A DNA stretch of 64,000 nucleotides from JABCZS01 sp041660525 (GTDB lineage Bacteria; Pseudomonadota; Gammaproteobacteria; JABCZS01). Position 1 is the stretch's first letter, and every line of letters begins with the position of its first letter. Positions 42,242-52,233 of the stretch are shown piece after piece. Location: positions 87,073 through 151,072 of the forward strand of contig JBAZWD010000006.1 in NCBI GenBank assembly GCA_041660525.1, written 5' to 3'. A program made the position numbers and the translations under genes. Below the pieces are notes generated by a model, which was not told where the DNA came from, searched no databases, and saw only the letters and a program-made list of their open reading frames with translations.

Positions 42242-44191
42242 ATGTCTTATCCTAAAATAATTTACACTGTTTTATCCCTCTCTTTTACTGGCATTGCCCT
42301 CGCGCAAGCTACGCAAGTCACGATAAATGAGAATGCTAGATACCTACAAGCATTGCCCTTTTCAGAACAAAAAGATTTTGATTTAACCGCCAAAGGTTTA
42401 CTTGCAAAACCTGATGTTTTAACGATTAATAATGCGCAAGGCGAAATTGTGTGGACATTAGAACCTTTTTTGGCCTTTGAGAAAATAGGTGAAGCTGTGC
42501 CGGATACTGTGAATCCTAGTTTATGGCGCATGGCCTTATTAAATACTCAATACGGTTTATTTGAAGTGACTCAAAATATTTATCAAATTCGTGGTTATGA
42601 TTTGTCTGTCATGAGTATTATTGATGCCGGCGATGGTTATGTGATTGTGGATCCGCTGATTAGTGCCGAGACTGCAAAAGCAGGCATAGAGTTAATGTAT
42701 AAAACTAAAGGTGAAAAACCTGTTCTTGCTGTTATTTATACACACAGCCATGTTGATCATTTTGGTGGTGTGCGCGGCGTTGTAGATGAAGCCGATGTAA
42801 AAAGTGGCAAAATTAAAATCATTGCACCCGCAGGATTTTTAGAACATGCAATTAGTGAAAATGTCATGGCTGGCACAGCGATGTCACGACGTGCGATGTA
42901 TATGTACGGTAGTTTATTACCCAAAACTGCGGAAGGTAATGTGGACGCCGGCTTAGGCAAAGGTACGTCGAGTGGAACTTTAACGTTAATTGATCCTACA
43001 GACACGATTTCTAAAACCGGAGAAACTTTAAAACTCGGTAATTTATCATTTGAATTTCAGTTAACACCCGATACAGAAGCACCGAGTGAAATGAATTTTT
43101 ATATTCCACAACTCTCTGCACTTTGTTTAGCTGAAAATGTTACGCACACTTTACATAATTTATACAGTTTGCGTGGCGCACAAGTTAGAGATGCGGTCAG
43201 CTGGGTTAACCATATTAATGAAGCACTCGCCTTATTTGTTGATAAAACAGATGTGATTTTTTCAAGCCATCATTGGCCAACATGGGGCAAAGATGAAATT
43301 GTTAAACTCATGGAAGCACAACGCGATGCTTATAAATACATTCACGATCAAACATTGCGTTTAGCAAACCATGGTTATGTGATGAATGAAATTGCAGAAA
43401 TGATCACCCTGCCTCCACAACTCGCGAAAGTTTGGGCCAATCGTGGTTATTACGGTACCGTTAATCATAACGTAAAAGCTGTATATCAGCGTTATTTAGG
43501 CTGGTTTGATGGTAATCCTTCTAATCTGCATCCTCTGCCACCCGTTGAAAGCAGTCAAAAAACTGTAGAATATATGGGTGGTTCAGAAGCTATTCTTGAA
43601 AAGGCACAAAAAGATTTTGATAACGGTGAATACCGCTTTGTTGCAGAAGTTTTAAATCATCTGGTTTTTGCCGAGCCCAATAATATTAAAGCTAAAAATT
43701 TACTCGCTGATACACTTGAACAAATGGGTTATCAAGCCGAAAGTGCGCCTTGGCGAAATTTTTATCTCACAGGTGCGCAAGAATTAAGAAACGGTGTTAA
43801 AACCCAAGGCGCAGCGAATACTGTATCACCTGATATTATTGCCGCAATGCCCGTGCATATGATTTTGGATTACATGTCTATTCGTTTAAACGGTCCTAAA
43901 GCTGCTGACTTTGAAGCGACAATGAATTGGCAATTCCCAGATATTAATGAGCAATACCTCGTGGTTATTAAAAATGGCGTACTTAATTATTTTCCGAATA
44001 AAAATGATAAAGCCGATGTCAGCATTACTTTAAACCGTGAAAAAGTAAACGCACTATTCTTAGGTGAACAAACTTTTGCAGATGCTGTAAAAGACGGTTC
44101 TATAAAAGTCGATGGCGATTCAAACAAACTCACTACATTTTTTGGAATGCTGGATACATTTGATGTATGGTTTAATATTGTAACGCCATAA
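42242..44191 (+). CDS. SdsA1-type alkylsulfatase, periplasmic metallo-beta-lactamase fold
   Basis: 649 residues. GGGAAA precedes the ATG. A signal peptide ends near residue 21 (GIALAQAT). The metallo-beta-lactamase domain contains the zinc motif THSHVDHFGG and later SSHHWPTWG, with ENVTHTLHN as further ligand region. A dimerisation segment and a C-terminal SCP2-like domain (about 530-649) complete the SdsA1/Pseudomonas layout. The family hydrolyses primary alkyl sulfates such as SDS to alcohol and sulfate. The stop overlaps the next gene's start (TAATG). Confidence 0.88.
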   Translation: MSYPKIIYTVLSLSFTGIALAQATQVTINENARYLQALPFSEQKDFDLTAKGLLAKPDVLTINNAQGEIVWTLEPFLAFEKIGEAVPDTVNPSLWRMALLNTQYGLFEVTQNIYQIRGYDLSVMSIIDAGDGYVIVDPLISAETAKAGIELMYKTKGEKPVLAVIYTHSHVDHFGGVRGVVDEADVKSGKIKIIAPAGFLEHAISENVMAGTAMSRRAMYMYGSLLPKTAEGNVDAGLGKGTSSGTLTLIDPTDTISKTGETLKLGNLSFEFQLTPDTEAPSEMNFYIPQLSALCLAENVTHTLHNLYSLRGAQVRDAVSWVNHINEALALFVDKTDVIFSSHHWPTWGKDEIVKLMEAQRDAYKYIHDQTLRLANHGYVMNEIAEMITLPPQLAKVWANRGYYGTVNHNVKAVYQRYLGWFDGNPSNLHPLPPVESSQKTVEYMGGSEAILEKAQKDFDNGEYRFVAEVLNHLVFAEPNNIKAKNLLADTLEQMGYQAESAPWRNFYLTGAQELRNGVKTQGAANTVSPDIIAAMPVHMILDYMSIRLNGPKAADFEATMNWQFPDINEQYLVVIKNGVLNYFPNKNDKADVSITLNREKVNALFLGEQTFADAVKDGSIKVDGDSNKLTTFFGMLDTFDVWFNIVTP

Positions 44192-44895
44192 TGCACATAA
44201 AAAAGATATTTTATTTATTGATAGGTTTTTTTTCATCACCTGTCCTCGCATCCAGCCAAAGCTCTGAATTATGGTTGGATGCGAGTATTAATGATTATTT
44301 TCAACAACATGAGAAGTTAAATTATTCATTGGAATTACAAACACGTTTTGTCGATGAAAAAGATTACTACGAGTTCAGTTATGCTTCCGCAGCTTTAGGC
44401 TATCGAGAAACACCTAATTTAAGCTTTTGGGCGGGTTATCAGCGCGATACTCAAAATGAAATCAGTGGTGCTGCGCCTGAAAATATTATTTGGGAACAAA
44501 TGGTTTGGCAGATATTTGAAAATGAGACTATGGTCATTAGAACGCGAACGCGTTTTGAGCAAAAAAACCGTTTGCATCAAAACGAATGGGGAAATCTTTT
44601 CAGAGAAAGAATTACCGCCTTTTTCCCTGACCAATTATTTAATATATATACACCGATTATTTATAATGAATTTTTTATAAAACTTAATCAGACTTCATGG
44701 TCCGATACCGATACATTTGAAGAAAATCGCTTGTTTATTGGACTCGCCATTCCCACGTCCAACACCTCATTTCTTGAGACCGGCTATATTCAACAAACGG
44801 TGTTTAATGACTCAGGCAATGAATATAATAATATTTTATATCTTAGCATTAACTTTAACCCTTCTGGGCAAGCTATTGCTAAATATATTAGATAA
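44191..44895 (+). CDS. DUF2490-type exported protein
   Basis: 234 residues. The leader MHIKKIFYLLIGFFSSPVLA is followed by SELWLDASINDYFQQHEKL and strands with the YELQTRF-like (YSLELQTRFVDEKDY), SYASAALGYRETPNLSFWAGYQRD and RTRTRFEQ patterns of DUF2490, a predicted outer-membrane beta-barrel. Function unknown. Coupled to the alkylsulfatase by TAATG. It converges on nuoN with 4 bases between stops. Confidence 0.75.
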   Translation: MHIKKIFYLLIGFFSSPVLASSQSSELWLDASINDYFQQHEKLNYSLELQTRFVDEKDYYEFSYASAALGYRETPNLSFWAGYQRDTQNEISGAAPENIIWEQMVWQIFENETMVIRTRTRFEQKNRLHQNEWGNLFRERITAFFPDQLFNIYTPIIYNEFFIKLNQTSWSDTDTFEENRLFIGLAIPTSNTSFLETGYIQQTVFNDSGNEYNNILYLSINFNPSGQAIAKYIR

Positions 44896-44899
44896 CTTC

Positions 44900-46324
44900 T
44901 TAAGTTAAAATACGGTAACAAAATGACAACAGCAAACCAGGGAATATCCCTAACGCTAAAAACGCCAAGCCATTTACACTAAAAATAAATTTTATCGGGC
45001 CTGAAGCATTGACTGTTAATGAATTATCAGTGGCTTCATCAAAATACATGGTTTTCACAATACGCAAATAATAAAATGCGCCAACGACTGAGAACAGTAC
45101 GCCGATAATGGCGTAGGGTGTTAAGCCCCCTTCTACTAATGCACCCAGGACTACGAATTTTGCGTAAAAGCCGACGAGAGGCGGCACGCCCGCTAATGAA
45201 AACATCAATAATAAAATTAAAAAAGCAAACCAAGGATGCGATTTGTTTAAGCCTTTTAAATCGCCGATCGATTCTAATTCATGACCGGCATGGTTTAATA
45301 ATATAATGGCGCCAAAACTTGCGACTGCCATTAAGCCATAAACACCGATGTAAAATAATCCTGCAGGCAAACTTCCCGCAGCAAATGCAAAAAACACAAA
45401 ACCCATATGGCCTATGGTTGAATAACCCAATAAACGCTTGATATTGGTTTGCACCAAAGCCACCACATTACCAATAACCACGGATAATACGGCTAAAATT
45501 AACACCATGCTTTGCCATTCGTGAAATAAGGGCCAGACGCTATCAAATAAAAGACGTGTAGCTAAAGCAAATGCCGCTATTTTTGAACTTGAGGCAATAA
45601 ATAAAGTCGCCGCCGTTGTAGCGCCGCTGTATACATCTGGAATCCACATATGAAAAGGTACAGCACCGAATTTAAAGGCTATGCCAACAACTAAAAATAC
45701 AACACCTAAACCGGCAACAGTTTGTGATGCGCCACTTTGCGCCATAATGCCGCGCGCAACATCAAAAATACCTAATTCCCCAGTCATGCCATATAACAAA
45801 GAAATACCGTATAACAATAAACCTGAAGCGAGTGCGCCCATAACGAAATACTTCATCGCGGCTTCACTTGCCAATTTTGAATCGCGCGATAAAGCAACTA
45901 ATGCATATAAGGGCAAGGATAATAATTCTAAACCTAGATATACGGTCAATAAACTGCCCGCGGATGATAAAACCATAATGCCTAATAATGAAAATAAACC
46001 GAGGACATAAAATTCACCGACCGGTAATTTTGATTGCCTTAAATAATCAAAGGCATACGTAAAAACAAAAAACGTTAAAATATAAGCGCCTAATTTTAAA
46101 GCGATGGAAAGATGATCGAGTAAAAAATGTCCTGAAAAATGTAAACCGGGTTGTACATTCCATAATTGCAACGTCAATATAAAAGCACCGACTAATGTGA
46201 ATTGCGCTAAAACAAGAATAAGCGTGCGGTATTTGCTGACTAAAAATACATCTAATAATAAAATGCCGCAAGCCATTGTTAAAACAAAGAGTTCGGGCAA
46301 GACAGTGCTAAAATAACTTAACAT
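44900..46324 (-). CDS. nuoN: NADH-quinone oxidoreductase subunit N
   Basis: 474 residues, about fourteen membrane helices. It is one of the three antiporter-like proton-pumping subunits of complex I. FKFGAVPFHMWIPDVYSGA and the LLGYSTIGHMGF block mark NuoN. Last gene of the nuo operon, 10 bases after nuoM. Confidence 0.95.
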   Translation of the reverse strand: MLSYFSTVLPELFVLTMACGILLLDVFLVSKYRTLILVLAQFTLVGAFILTLQLWNVQPGLHFSGHFLLDHLSIALKLGAYILTFFVFTYAFDYLRQSKLPVGEFYVLGLFSLLGIMVLSSAGSLLTVYLGLELLSLPLYALVALSRDSKLASEAAMKYFVMGALASGLLLYGISLLYGMTGELGIFDVARGIMAQSGASQTVAGLGVVFLVVGIAFKFGAVPFHMWIPDVYSGATTAATLFIASSSKIAAFALATRLLFDSVWPLFHEWQSMVLILAVLSVVIGNVVALVQTNIKRLLGYSTIGHMGFVFFAFAAGSLPAGLFYIGVYGLMAVASFGAIILLNHAGHELESIGDLKGLNKSHPWFAFLILLLMFSLAGVPPLVGFYAKFVVLGALVEGGLTPYAIIGVLFSVVGAFYYLRIVKTMYFDEATDNSLTVNASGPIKFIFSVNGLAFLALGIFPGLLLSFCYRILT

Positions 46325-46334
46325 AATATGTACT

Positions 46335-47828
46335 CTATTGTATTTGTGTTAAAAGATGCGAAATCGTGGCATGCGTCATGTCAACTAAGGGCGCTGGCCA
46401 AATACCGATTAATAAAATAAATCCAGCTAAAACAATAAAAATACCACGCTCACCAGAAGTAATATCTGTTAACTGTTCAACCTGTTTATTGACTACGGTT
46501 CCAAATAATACGCGTTTGTACATCCATAAGGTATAAGCAGGTGACAAAATCAGTGTGAGACTTGCCAATAAAGCAATCATAAAATGCACTTTGAACGCAC
46601 TTAAAATGACAAATAATTCGCCGACAAAACCTGAAGTTCCAGGCAAGCCAACGTTCGCAAGAGAAAATAACATAAAAAATCCAGCAAATGCCGGCATCAC
46701 ATTAGCAACGCCTCCAAAGTCTGCAATATTGCGAGTATGCATACGTTCATATAAAACACCCACGCAAAAGAATAATGCTGCTGAAATAAATCCGTGTGAC
46801 ACTAATTGTACCATCGCACCTTCAACGGCTAACACCGCAGTAGACATATCTTGCGCATGTTCCAGTAAAGGAAATACTAAAAATATACCTAAGGTAGCAA
46901 ATCCCATATGCGCAATAGATGAATAAGCAATTAATTTTTTCAAATCTTTTTGCATAACAGCCACTAACCCAATATAAACAACAGCTACTAAGGATAAGCC
47001 GATCATCAAATCTGCAAAAAATTGTCCAGCTAAAGGCGTGATGGGTAAACTAAAACGTAAAAATCCATACGCACCAATTTTTAACATAATCGCGGCTAAA
47101 ATAACTGAGCCACCAGTGGGCGCTTCAACGTGTGCATCGGGCAACCAAGTATGCACTGGAAACATCGGGATTTTCACTGCAAATGCGGCAAAAAATGCGA
47201 GGAATATCCAAATCTGGGTATTTTGCGTCAGCCCTAGATTGTAAAAATCACTGATCTGCGCGCTGCCCGCCACTAAATATAAATAGACCAATGCAACCAA
47301 CATTAAAATAGAACCTAAAAACGTATACAAGAAAAATTTAATCGTGGCATAAATACGATTTGCACCGCCCCAAATACCAATGATTAAAAACATGGGAATT
47401 AACATCGCTTCCCAGAATACATAAAACAATACAGCATCGGTTGCTGCGAATACGCCGCAAATAAACCCACTCATCATTAAAAATATTGCTAAATAACTCG
47501 CAACATTTTTTTGTATCGCCCAATAACTTGCAATAACTACTAATAACGTACAAATACAGGTTAATAAAATTAAAGGTAGCGCAATGCCATCAATACCCAG
47601 CGCATAATAAATTTTAAACTGCGGGATCCATGTTAATTTTTCTTGAAATTGCATGGTGCTGATACTGGAATCAAAATGCGCATACACAATCAATGAAAGT
47701 AATAAACTAATAGCTGCGATCAAGACTGCAAAGGGGCGCGCTATTTCTGGTTTGTCACGCAGAAAAAATAAGCTGCTACCGCCTAAAATTGGAATCCAAA
47801 TCAATAAACTTAACCAAGGTATCATCAT
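46335..47828 (-). CDS. nuoM: NADH-quinone oxidoreductase subunit M
   Basis: 497 residues, an antiporter-like proton-pumping subunit. YALGIDGIALPLILL, FYVFWEAMLIPMFLIIG with the key Glu, VKIPMFPVHTWLPDAHVEAPT and LIAYSSIAHMGF are diagnostic. Three bases from nuoL. Confidence 0.96.
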   Translation of the reverse strand: MMIPWLSLLIWIPILGGSSLFFLRDKPEIARPFAVLIAAISLLLSLIVYAHFDSSISTMQFQEKLTWIPQFKIYYALGIDGIALPLILLTCICTLLVVIASYWAIQKNVASYLAIFLMMSGFICGVFAATDAVLFYVFWEAMLIPMFLIIGIWGGANRIYATIKFFLYTFLGSILMLVALVYLYLVAGSAQISDFYNLGLTQNTQIWIFLAFFAAFAVKIPMFPVHTWLPDAHVEAPTGGSVILAAIMLKIGAYGFLRFSLPITPLAGQFFADLMIGLSLVAVVYIGLVAVMQKDLKKLIAYSSIAHMGFATLGIFLVFPLLEHAQDMSTAVLAVEGAMVQLVSHGFISAALFFCVGVLYERMHTRNIADFGGVANVMPAFAGFFMLFSLANVGLPGTSGFVGELFVILSAFKVHFMIALLASLTLILSPAYTLWMYKRVLFGTVVNKQVEQLTDITSGERGIFIVLAGFILLIGIWPAPLVDMTHATISHLLTQIQ

Positions 47829-47831
47829 ATG

Positions 47832-49805
47832 CTAGCCCCACAACCAAAAGCTAATTAATCCCACTAAACCTAAAATCATTGCAAACGCATACTGATTTAA
47901 ATACCCTGTTTGTAAATGACGTAATAAACGTGCGCAAGCTTCCCAGGATTTAGCAACGCCGCCGACCATGCCTTTATCAATGACATTCACATCCACTTCT
48001 TGCCAGCACCATAGACTTAATTTTTGCGTGCCTTTCATAAAAACAAGTTGATAGAACTCATCAAAACCATATTTATGAATTAATACTTTTTGCAATCCAG
48101 ATAAATTCGCAGCAATTTTTGCGGGCCATTGCGGATAACGTACATAACATAAATAAGCGGTAAATATACCAGCTATCGCTAACCAAAATGGTTTAGTGAC
48201 TACTGCATGTAATGTAAACCAAAAAGTACCGGGATAATGCGCAGCAATTTTACCCATCACATCATGCGCAGATAAAACGGTGATTGATTGTTTAAAAAAG
48301 CCATCGGCTTCGAGTAACATTGGACTTATCGTCGCAAAACCAATAATGACGGAGGGGATTGCTAATAAAATCAATGGCAGCGTAACGACCCAGTCCGGTT
48401 CATGCATCGGATGATCTTTATCATGGTGCCAGCGCTCTTTGCCAAAAAATGCTAAGAAAATTAAGCGGAATGTATAAAGCGCAGTGACAAATACACCGGC
48501 TAATAACGCATAATAGGCCAGATTTGCACCAGGCAATGCAGAGAAATGTACCGCTTCAATTAAAATATCTTTGGAATAAAATCCTGCAAACGGCGGAATA
48601 CCGCATAAGGCCAATGCACCAATTAGTGCGGTGATATAAGTAATCGGCATATAACGACGCAAGCCGCCCATATGCCGTAAATCTTGTTGGTGATGCAAGG
48701 CCATAATAATACTACCTGCGGCCAAGAATAATAATGCTTTGAAAAATGCGTGTGTCATTAAATGAAACATACCTACAGCGTAAGCTGAGATACCGACCGC
48801 AACAATCATGTAACCTAATTGCGATAATGTGGAATATGCAATCACGCGTTTAATATCATTTTGGACTATGCCCACTAAACCCATGGATAGCGCTGTCAAT
48901 GCGCCGATACAAACAATAAAACTTCTGGCCACTTCAGAAAGTTCAAATAAAGGTGATAAGCGAGCCACCATAAATACGCCAGCCGTAACCATAGTGGCCG
49001 CGTGGATTAATGCAGAAATCGGAGTCGGGCCTTCCATGGAATCGGGCAACCAAACATGCAAAGGAATTTGTGCAGATTTACCCATTGCACCGATAAATAA
49101 TAAAATACAAGCCACGGTAATGGCATTAACTTTCACATCGCCCCAAAGCGTAATCGTTAAATCCAAATTAAATGTAGCGATTTTGGCAAAAACTTCTAAA
49201 TAATTTAAGCTGCCAAATAACATGTATATCGCGGCGATGCCTAATAAAAATCCTAAATCGCCAACACGGTTTACTAAAAACGCTTTCATATTGGCAAAAA
49301 TTGCTGTGTCGCGTTTAAACCAAAAGCCGATTAATAAATAAGAAACAACGCCTACTGCTTCCCAGCCGAAAAATAATTGTAAGAAGTTATTGGCCATCAC
49401 CAACATCAGCATGGAAAATGTAAACAAGGAAATATAACTGAAAAAGCGTGCATAACCGGGATCATCGTGCATATAACCGATGGTATACACATGCACCATG
49501 AATGATACAAACGTAACAACGATCATCATAAGTGCTGTCAGCGGGTCCATTAAAAACCCAACTTCAAAAACAATATTTGAACTGACTGCCCAGGTGTATA
49601 AAGGCATTTCTTGCATGCTAATATTATTATCAACAATTATTTTCATAATGATAACAGCGCAAACAAAAGCAATCGCGACGCCGCTGACCGCAATGCGATG
49701 CGATAATGTTGTGCCTAAACGATGGCCGTATAAGCCCGTTACGATAGACGCCAATAATGGCGAGCCTACGGCAATTAATGAAAATAAATACAAAGCCTGA
49801 GTCAC
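47832..49805 (-). CDS. nuoL: NADH-quinone oxidoreductase subunit L
   Basis: 657 residues, the largest antiporter-like subunit, with the long lateral helix at its C-terminus. QLFFGWEAVGVVSYLLIGFW, SAQIPLHVWLPDSMEGPTP and VIAYSTLSQLGYM are present, including the conserved Glu and Lys of the proton channel. Confidence 0.96.
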   Translation of the reverse strand: MTQALYLFSLIAVGSPLLASIVTGLYGHRLGTTLSHRIAVSGVAIAFVCAVIIMKIIVDNNISMQEMPLYTWAVSSNIVFEVGFLMDPLTALMMIVVTFVSFMVHVYTIGYMHDDPGYARFFSYISLFTFSMLMLVMANNFLQLFFGWEAVGVVSYLLIGFWFKRDTAIFANMKAFLVNRVGDLGFLLGIAAIYMLFGSLNYLEVFAKIATFNLDLTITLWGDVKVNAITVACILLFIGAMGKSAQIPLHVWLPDSMEGPTPISALIHAATMVTAGVFMVARLSPLFELSEVARSFIVCIGALTALSMGLVGIVQNDIKRVIAYSTLSQLGYMIVAVGISAYAVGMFHLMTHAFFKALLFLAAGSIIMALHHQQDLRHMGGLRRYMPITYITALIGALALCGIPPFAGFYSKDILIEAVHFSALPGANLAYYALLAGVFVTALYTFRLIFLAFFGKERWHHDKDHPMHEPDWVVTLPLILLAIPSVIIGFATISPMLLEADGFFKQSITVLSAHDVMGKIAAHYPGTFWFTLHAVVTKPFWLAIAGIFTAYLCYVRYPQWPAKIAANLSGLQKVLIHKYGFDEFYQLVFMKGTQKLSLWCWQEVDVNVIDKGMVGGVAKSWEACARLLRHLQTGYLNQYAFAMILGLVGLISFWLWG

Positions 49806-49809
49806 CGGA

Positions 49810-50115
49810 TTATCCTTGTAATAAGTTTAAATCTTGCACATTAATCGTTTGGCGATTGCGGTATAACACCACGAGTATGGCCAAACCTATTGCCGCTTCA
49901 GCAGCAGCAACCGTTAGAATAAAGAATACAAATATTTCGCCGGTTATATTTCCAGAGAATCTTGAGAAGGTAATTAAATTAGTATTAACCGCTAATAAAA
50001 TAAGCTCTATGCACATCAATAACACAATCACATTTTTGCGATTAATGATAATGCCTAAAATGCCGATGCCAAAAAGTAAAGCGCTGACTATTAAAAAATC
50101 GAGGGCTGTAAGCAT
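49810..50115 (-). CDS. nuoK: NADH-quinone oxidoreductase subunit K
   Basis: 101 residues with three helices. The conserved CIELILLAVN in helix 2 carries the essential Glu, and AAAEAAIGLAILV in helix 3 the second one. It starts 2 bases after nuoJ. Confidence 0.95.
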   Translation of the reverse strand: MLTALDFLIVSALLFGIGILGIIINRKNVIVLLMCIELILLAVNTNLITFSRFSGNITGEIFVFFILTVAAAEAAIGLAILVVLYRNRQTINVQDLNLLQG

Positions 50116-50117
50116 GT

Positions 50118-50708
50118 TTATTTGTCCTTCACTATTGTTAAGCGATCGGCCTTTGTCACTTTGACTTGTTCACTCACATTTTGTTTGCGTGAATTTTTTG
50201 CACCACGATAAGTCAAGGCAATAGCTGCAACGATGGCGACTAATAAAATGACGCCCGCAATTTCAAAGGGATATAAATAATGTTGATAAAGGGCTAAGCC
50301 TAATTCTTTAGTGTTATTATAATCTAATCCTTGGCGCGGCAGTGCTGCAAACTCTGGAATAATGGCTTTATCATGAACAAACAACCAAATGACTTGACCG
50401 ATAAATAATACACCAATCAATATGCCTAAAGGTAAATAACGAATAAAGCCTTGCGTTAGCGGCGCCGTGTTTAAATTTAACATCATGACGACAAATAAAA
50501 ATAAAACCATCACCGCGCCGACGTAAACCAATACTAAAATAATCGCTAAAAATTCTGCTTCCAGTAATAACCACAAACCGCTAGCGCTCACAAACGCCAA
50601 GACTAAAAATAATACCGCGCGCACAGGTTGACGTGAGGTAATCACCATCGCGGCCGCAACTAACATCAATGCAGCAAAACAATAAAATATGATTTTCTCA
50701 ACGGACAT
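50118..50708 (-). CDS. nuoJ: NADH-quinone oxidoreductase subunit J
   Basis: 196 residues, five membrane segments. VYVGAVMVLFLFVVMML in helix 3, with the pi-bulge region, is typical of NuoJ. The C-terminal tail of about 30 residues is hydrophilic and poorly conserved. Confidence 0.94.
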   Translation of the reverse strand: MSVEKIIFYCFAALMLVAAAMVITSRQPVRAVLFLVLAFVSASGLWLLLEAEFLAIILVLVYVGAVMVLFLFVVMMLNLNTAPLTQGFIRYLPLGILIGVLFIGQVIWLFVHDKAIIPEFAALPRQGLDYNNTKELGLALYQHYLYPFEIAGVILLVAIVAAIALTYRGAKNSRKQNVSEQVKVTKADRLTIVKDK

Positions 50709-50719
50709 TTAATTCTCCA

Positions 50720-51211
50720 TTACCGGTATTTTGCATCTTGAGCACGATCCGCTGCAATTTGCGCTTCATTTTTATCACCCAGTGCTAACAATTGTGTTTT
50801 ATTAATCACTTGTTGCCCACGTGCATCCATATAAAAATCATCTGTACGTGTTAACACTATGGAATCCACGGGACAGGCTTCTTCGCATAAACCGCAATAA
50901 ACACACTTAAATAAATCGATATCATAACGTGTTGTACGACGCGTACCATCTTCACGCTCTTCTGAATCAATCGTAATCGCTAAAGCAGGACAAACGGCTT
51001 CGCATAATTTACAAGCAATACAACGCTCTTCACCATTAGGATAACGACGCAAGGCATGAAGACCGCGAAAACGTGGTGATTTCGGTGTTTTTTGTTCAGG
51101 ATATTGCACGGTCACTTTAGGTGCGAAAAAATAACGCAGCGTCACGGACATGCCTTTTAGCAATTCCCATAAAGTAAAACTTTTAATCCAATGTTTAATG
51201 TTTTTTATCAT
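50720..51211 (-). CDS. nuoI: NADH-quinone oxidoreductase subunit I
   Basis: 163 residues from ATG 51211, which overlaps the nuoH stop as ATGA; ATG 51220 is in frame too. Two CxxCxxCxxxCP clusters (CIACKLCEAVCPA and CVYCGLCEEACPV) bind N6a and N6b, the last relay before N2. Peripheral arm subunit. Confidence 0.95.
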   Translation of the reverse strand: MIKNIKHWIKSFTLWELLKGMSVTLRYFFAPKVTVQYPEQKTPKSPRFRGLHALRRYPNGEERCIACKLCEAVCPALAITIDSEEREDGTRRTTRYDIDLFKCVYCGLCEEACPVDSIVLTRTDDFYMDARGQQVINKTQLLALGDKNEAQIAADRAQDAKYR

Positions 51212-52233
51212 GAAAACCATGGCCCTATATTAAATTTAATCATGACCGCTAGAACGACGACCCAAACAATAGTGACCGGAATAAAGACTTTCCAGCCTAA
51301 GCGCATCAGTTGATCATAACGGTAACGAGGAAATGTTGCTCTTAACCACAAATATAAAAATATAAAAAATCCAGCTTTAATAAATAACCAAACGAAGCCG
51401 GGCACAAATGCAAACCAATCTTCTAAAACCGGAATACCTTGAAATGGTGATAACCAACCGCCCAAATAAAAAACCGCCGCTAAAAACGCCATTAAAATCA
51501 TGTTGGCATATTCAGCTAAGAAAAATAAACCAAAGCTTATGCCGGCATATTCCACATGAAAACCTGCCACAATTTCAGATTCACCTTCAGCTAAATCAAA
51601 AGGTGCACGATTGGTTTCTGCTACAGCAGATATCCAATGCACAACAAATAAAGGAAATAGCGGTAACCAATACCAATTTAAAATGCCACCTTGTTGCGCT
51701 TTTATAATTTCATTTAAATTTAAACTGCCCGCAGCCATTAATACACCAACAAGTGCAAAACCCATGGCAATTTCATAAGAAATAATTTGTGCACTTGAAC
51801 GCAGTGCACCTAAAAATGCATATTTAGAATTAGATGCCCAACCAGCGATGATAATCCCATAAACACCTAAAGAGGTGATCGCTAATACATACAATACACC
51901 GGCATTAATATTCGCTATCACAAAATTTGCAGAAAAAGGAATAACAGCCCAAGCTGCTAGCGCGGGTGCTAAAGCAAAAATGGGTGCTAATAAAAATAAA
52001 TAACGGTTCGCGTTCGTCGGAATAATCACTTCTTTGAAAAACATTTTTAAAACGTCAGCTATGGGTTGCAAGAAACCTTTATAACCTACACGATTAGGAC
52101 CCAGACGTCCTTGCATATAACCAATAACTTTGCGTTCAAAAAAAGTTAAATACGCAACGGCACCAAAAAGTGGCAGTACCACTAATAGTATTTTACCCAA
52201 GGTTAATAAAACTGTTACGATCATTTCATGCAT
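51208..52233 (-). CDS. nuoH: NADH-quinone oxidoreductase subunit H
   Basis: 341 residues, eight membrane segments, forming part of the quinone chamber. RLGPNRVGYKGFLQPIADVLK, the quinone-site ETNRAPFDLAEGESEIVAGF and the C-terminal RYRYDQLMRLGWK are conserved. It overlaps nuoG by 8 bases. Confidence 0.96.
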   Translation of the reverse strand: MHEMIVTVLLTLGKILLVVLPLFGAVAYLTFFERKVIGYMQGRLGPNRVGYKGFLQPIADVLKMFFKEVIIPTNANRYLFLLAPIFALAPALAAWAVIPFSANFVIANINAGVLYVLAITSLGVYGIIIAGWASNSKYAFLGALRSSAQIISYEIAMGFALVGVLMAAGSLNLNEIIKAQQGGILNWYWLPLFPLFVVHWISAVAETNRAPFDLAEGESEIVAGFHVEYAGISFGLFFLAEYANMILMAFLAAVFYLGGWLSPFQGIPVLEDWFAFVPGFVWLFIKAGFFIFLYLWLRATFPRYRYDQLMRLGWKVFIPVTIVWVVVLAVMIKFNIGPWFS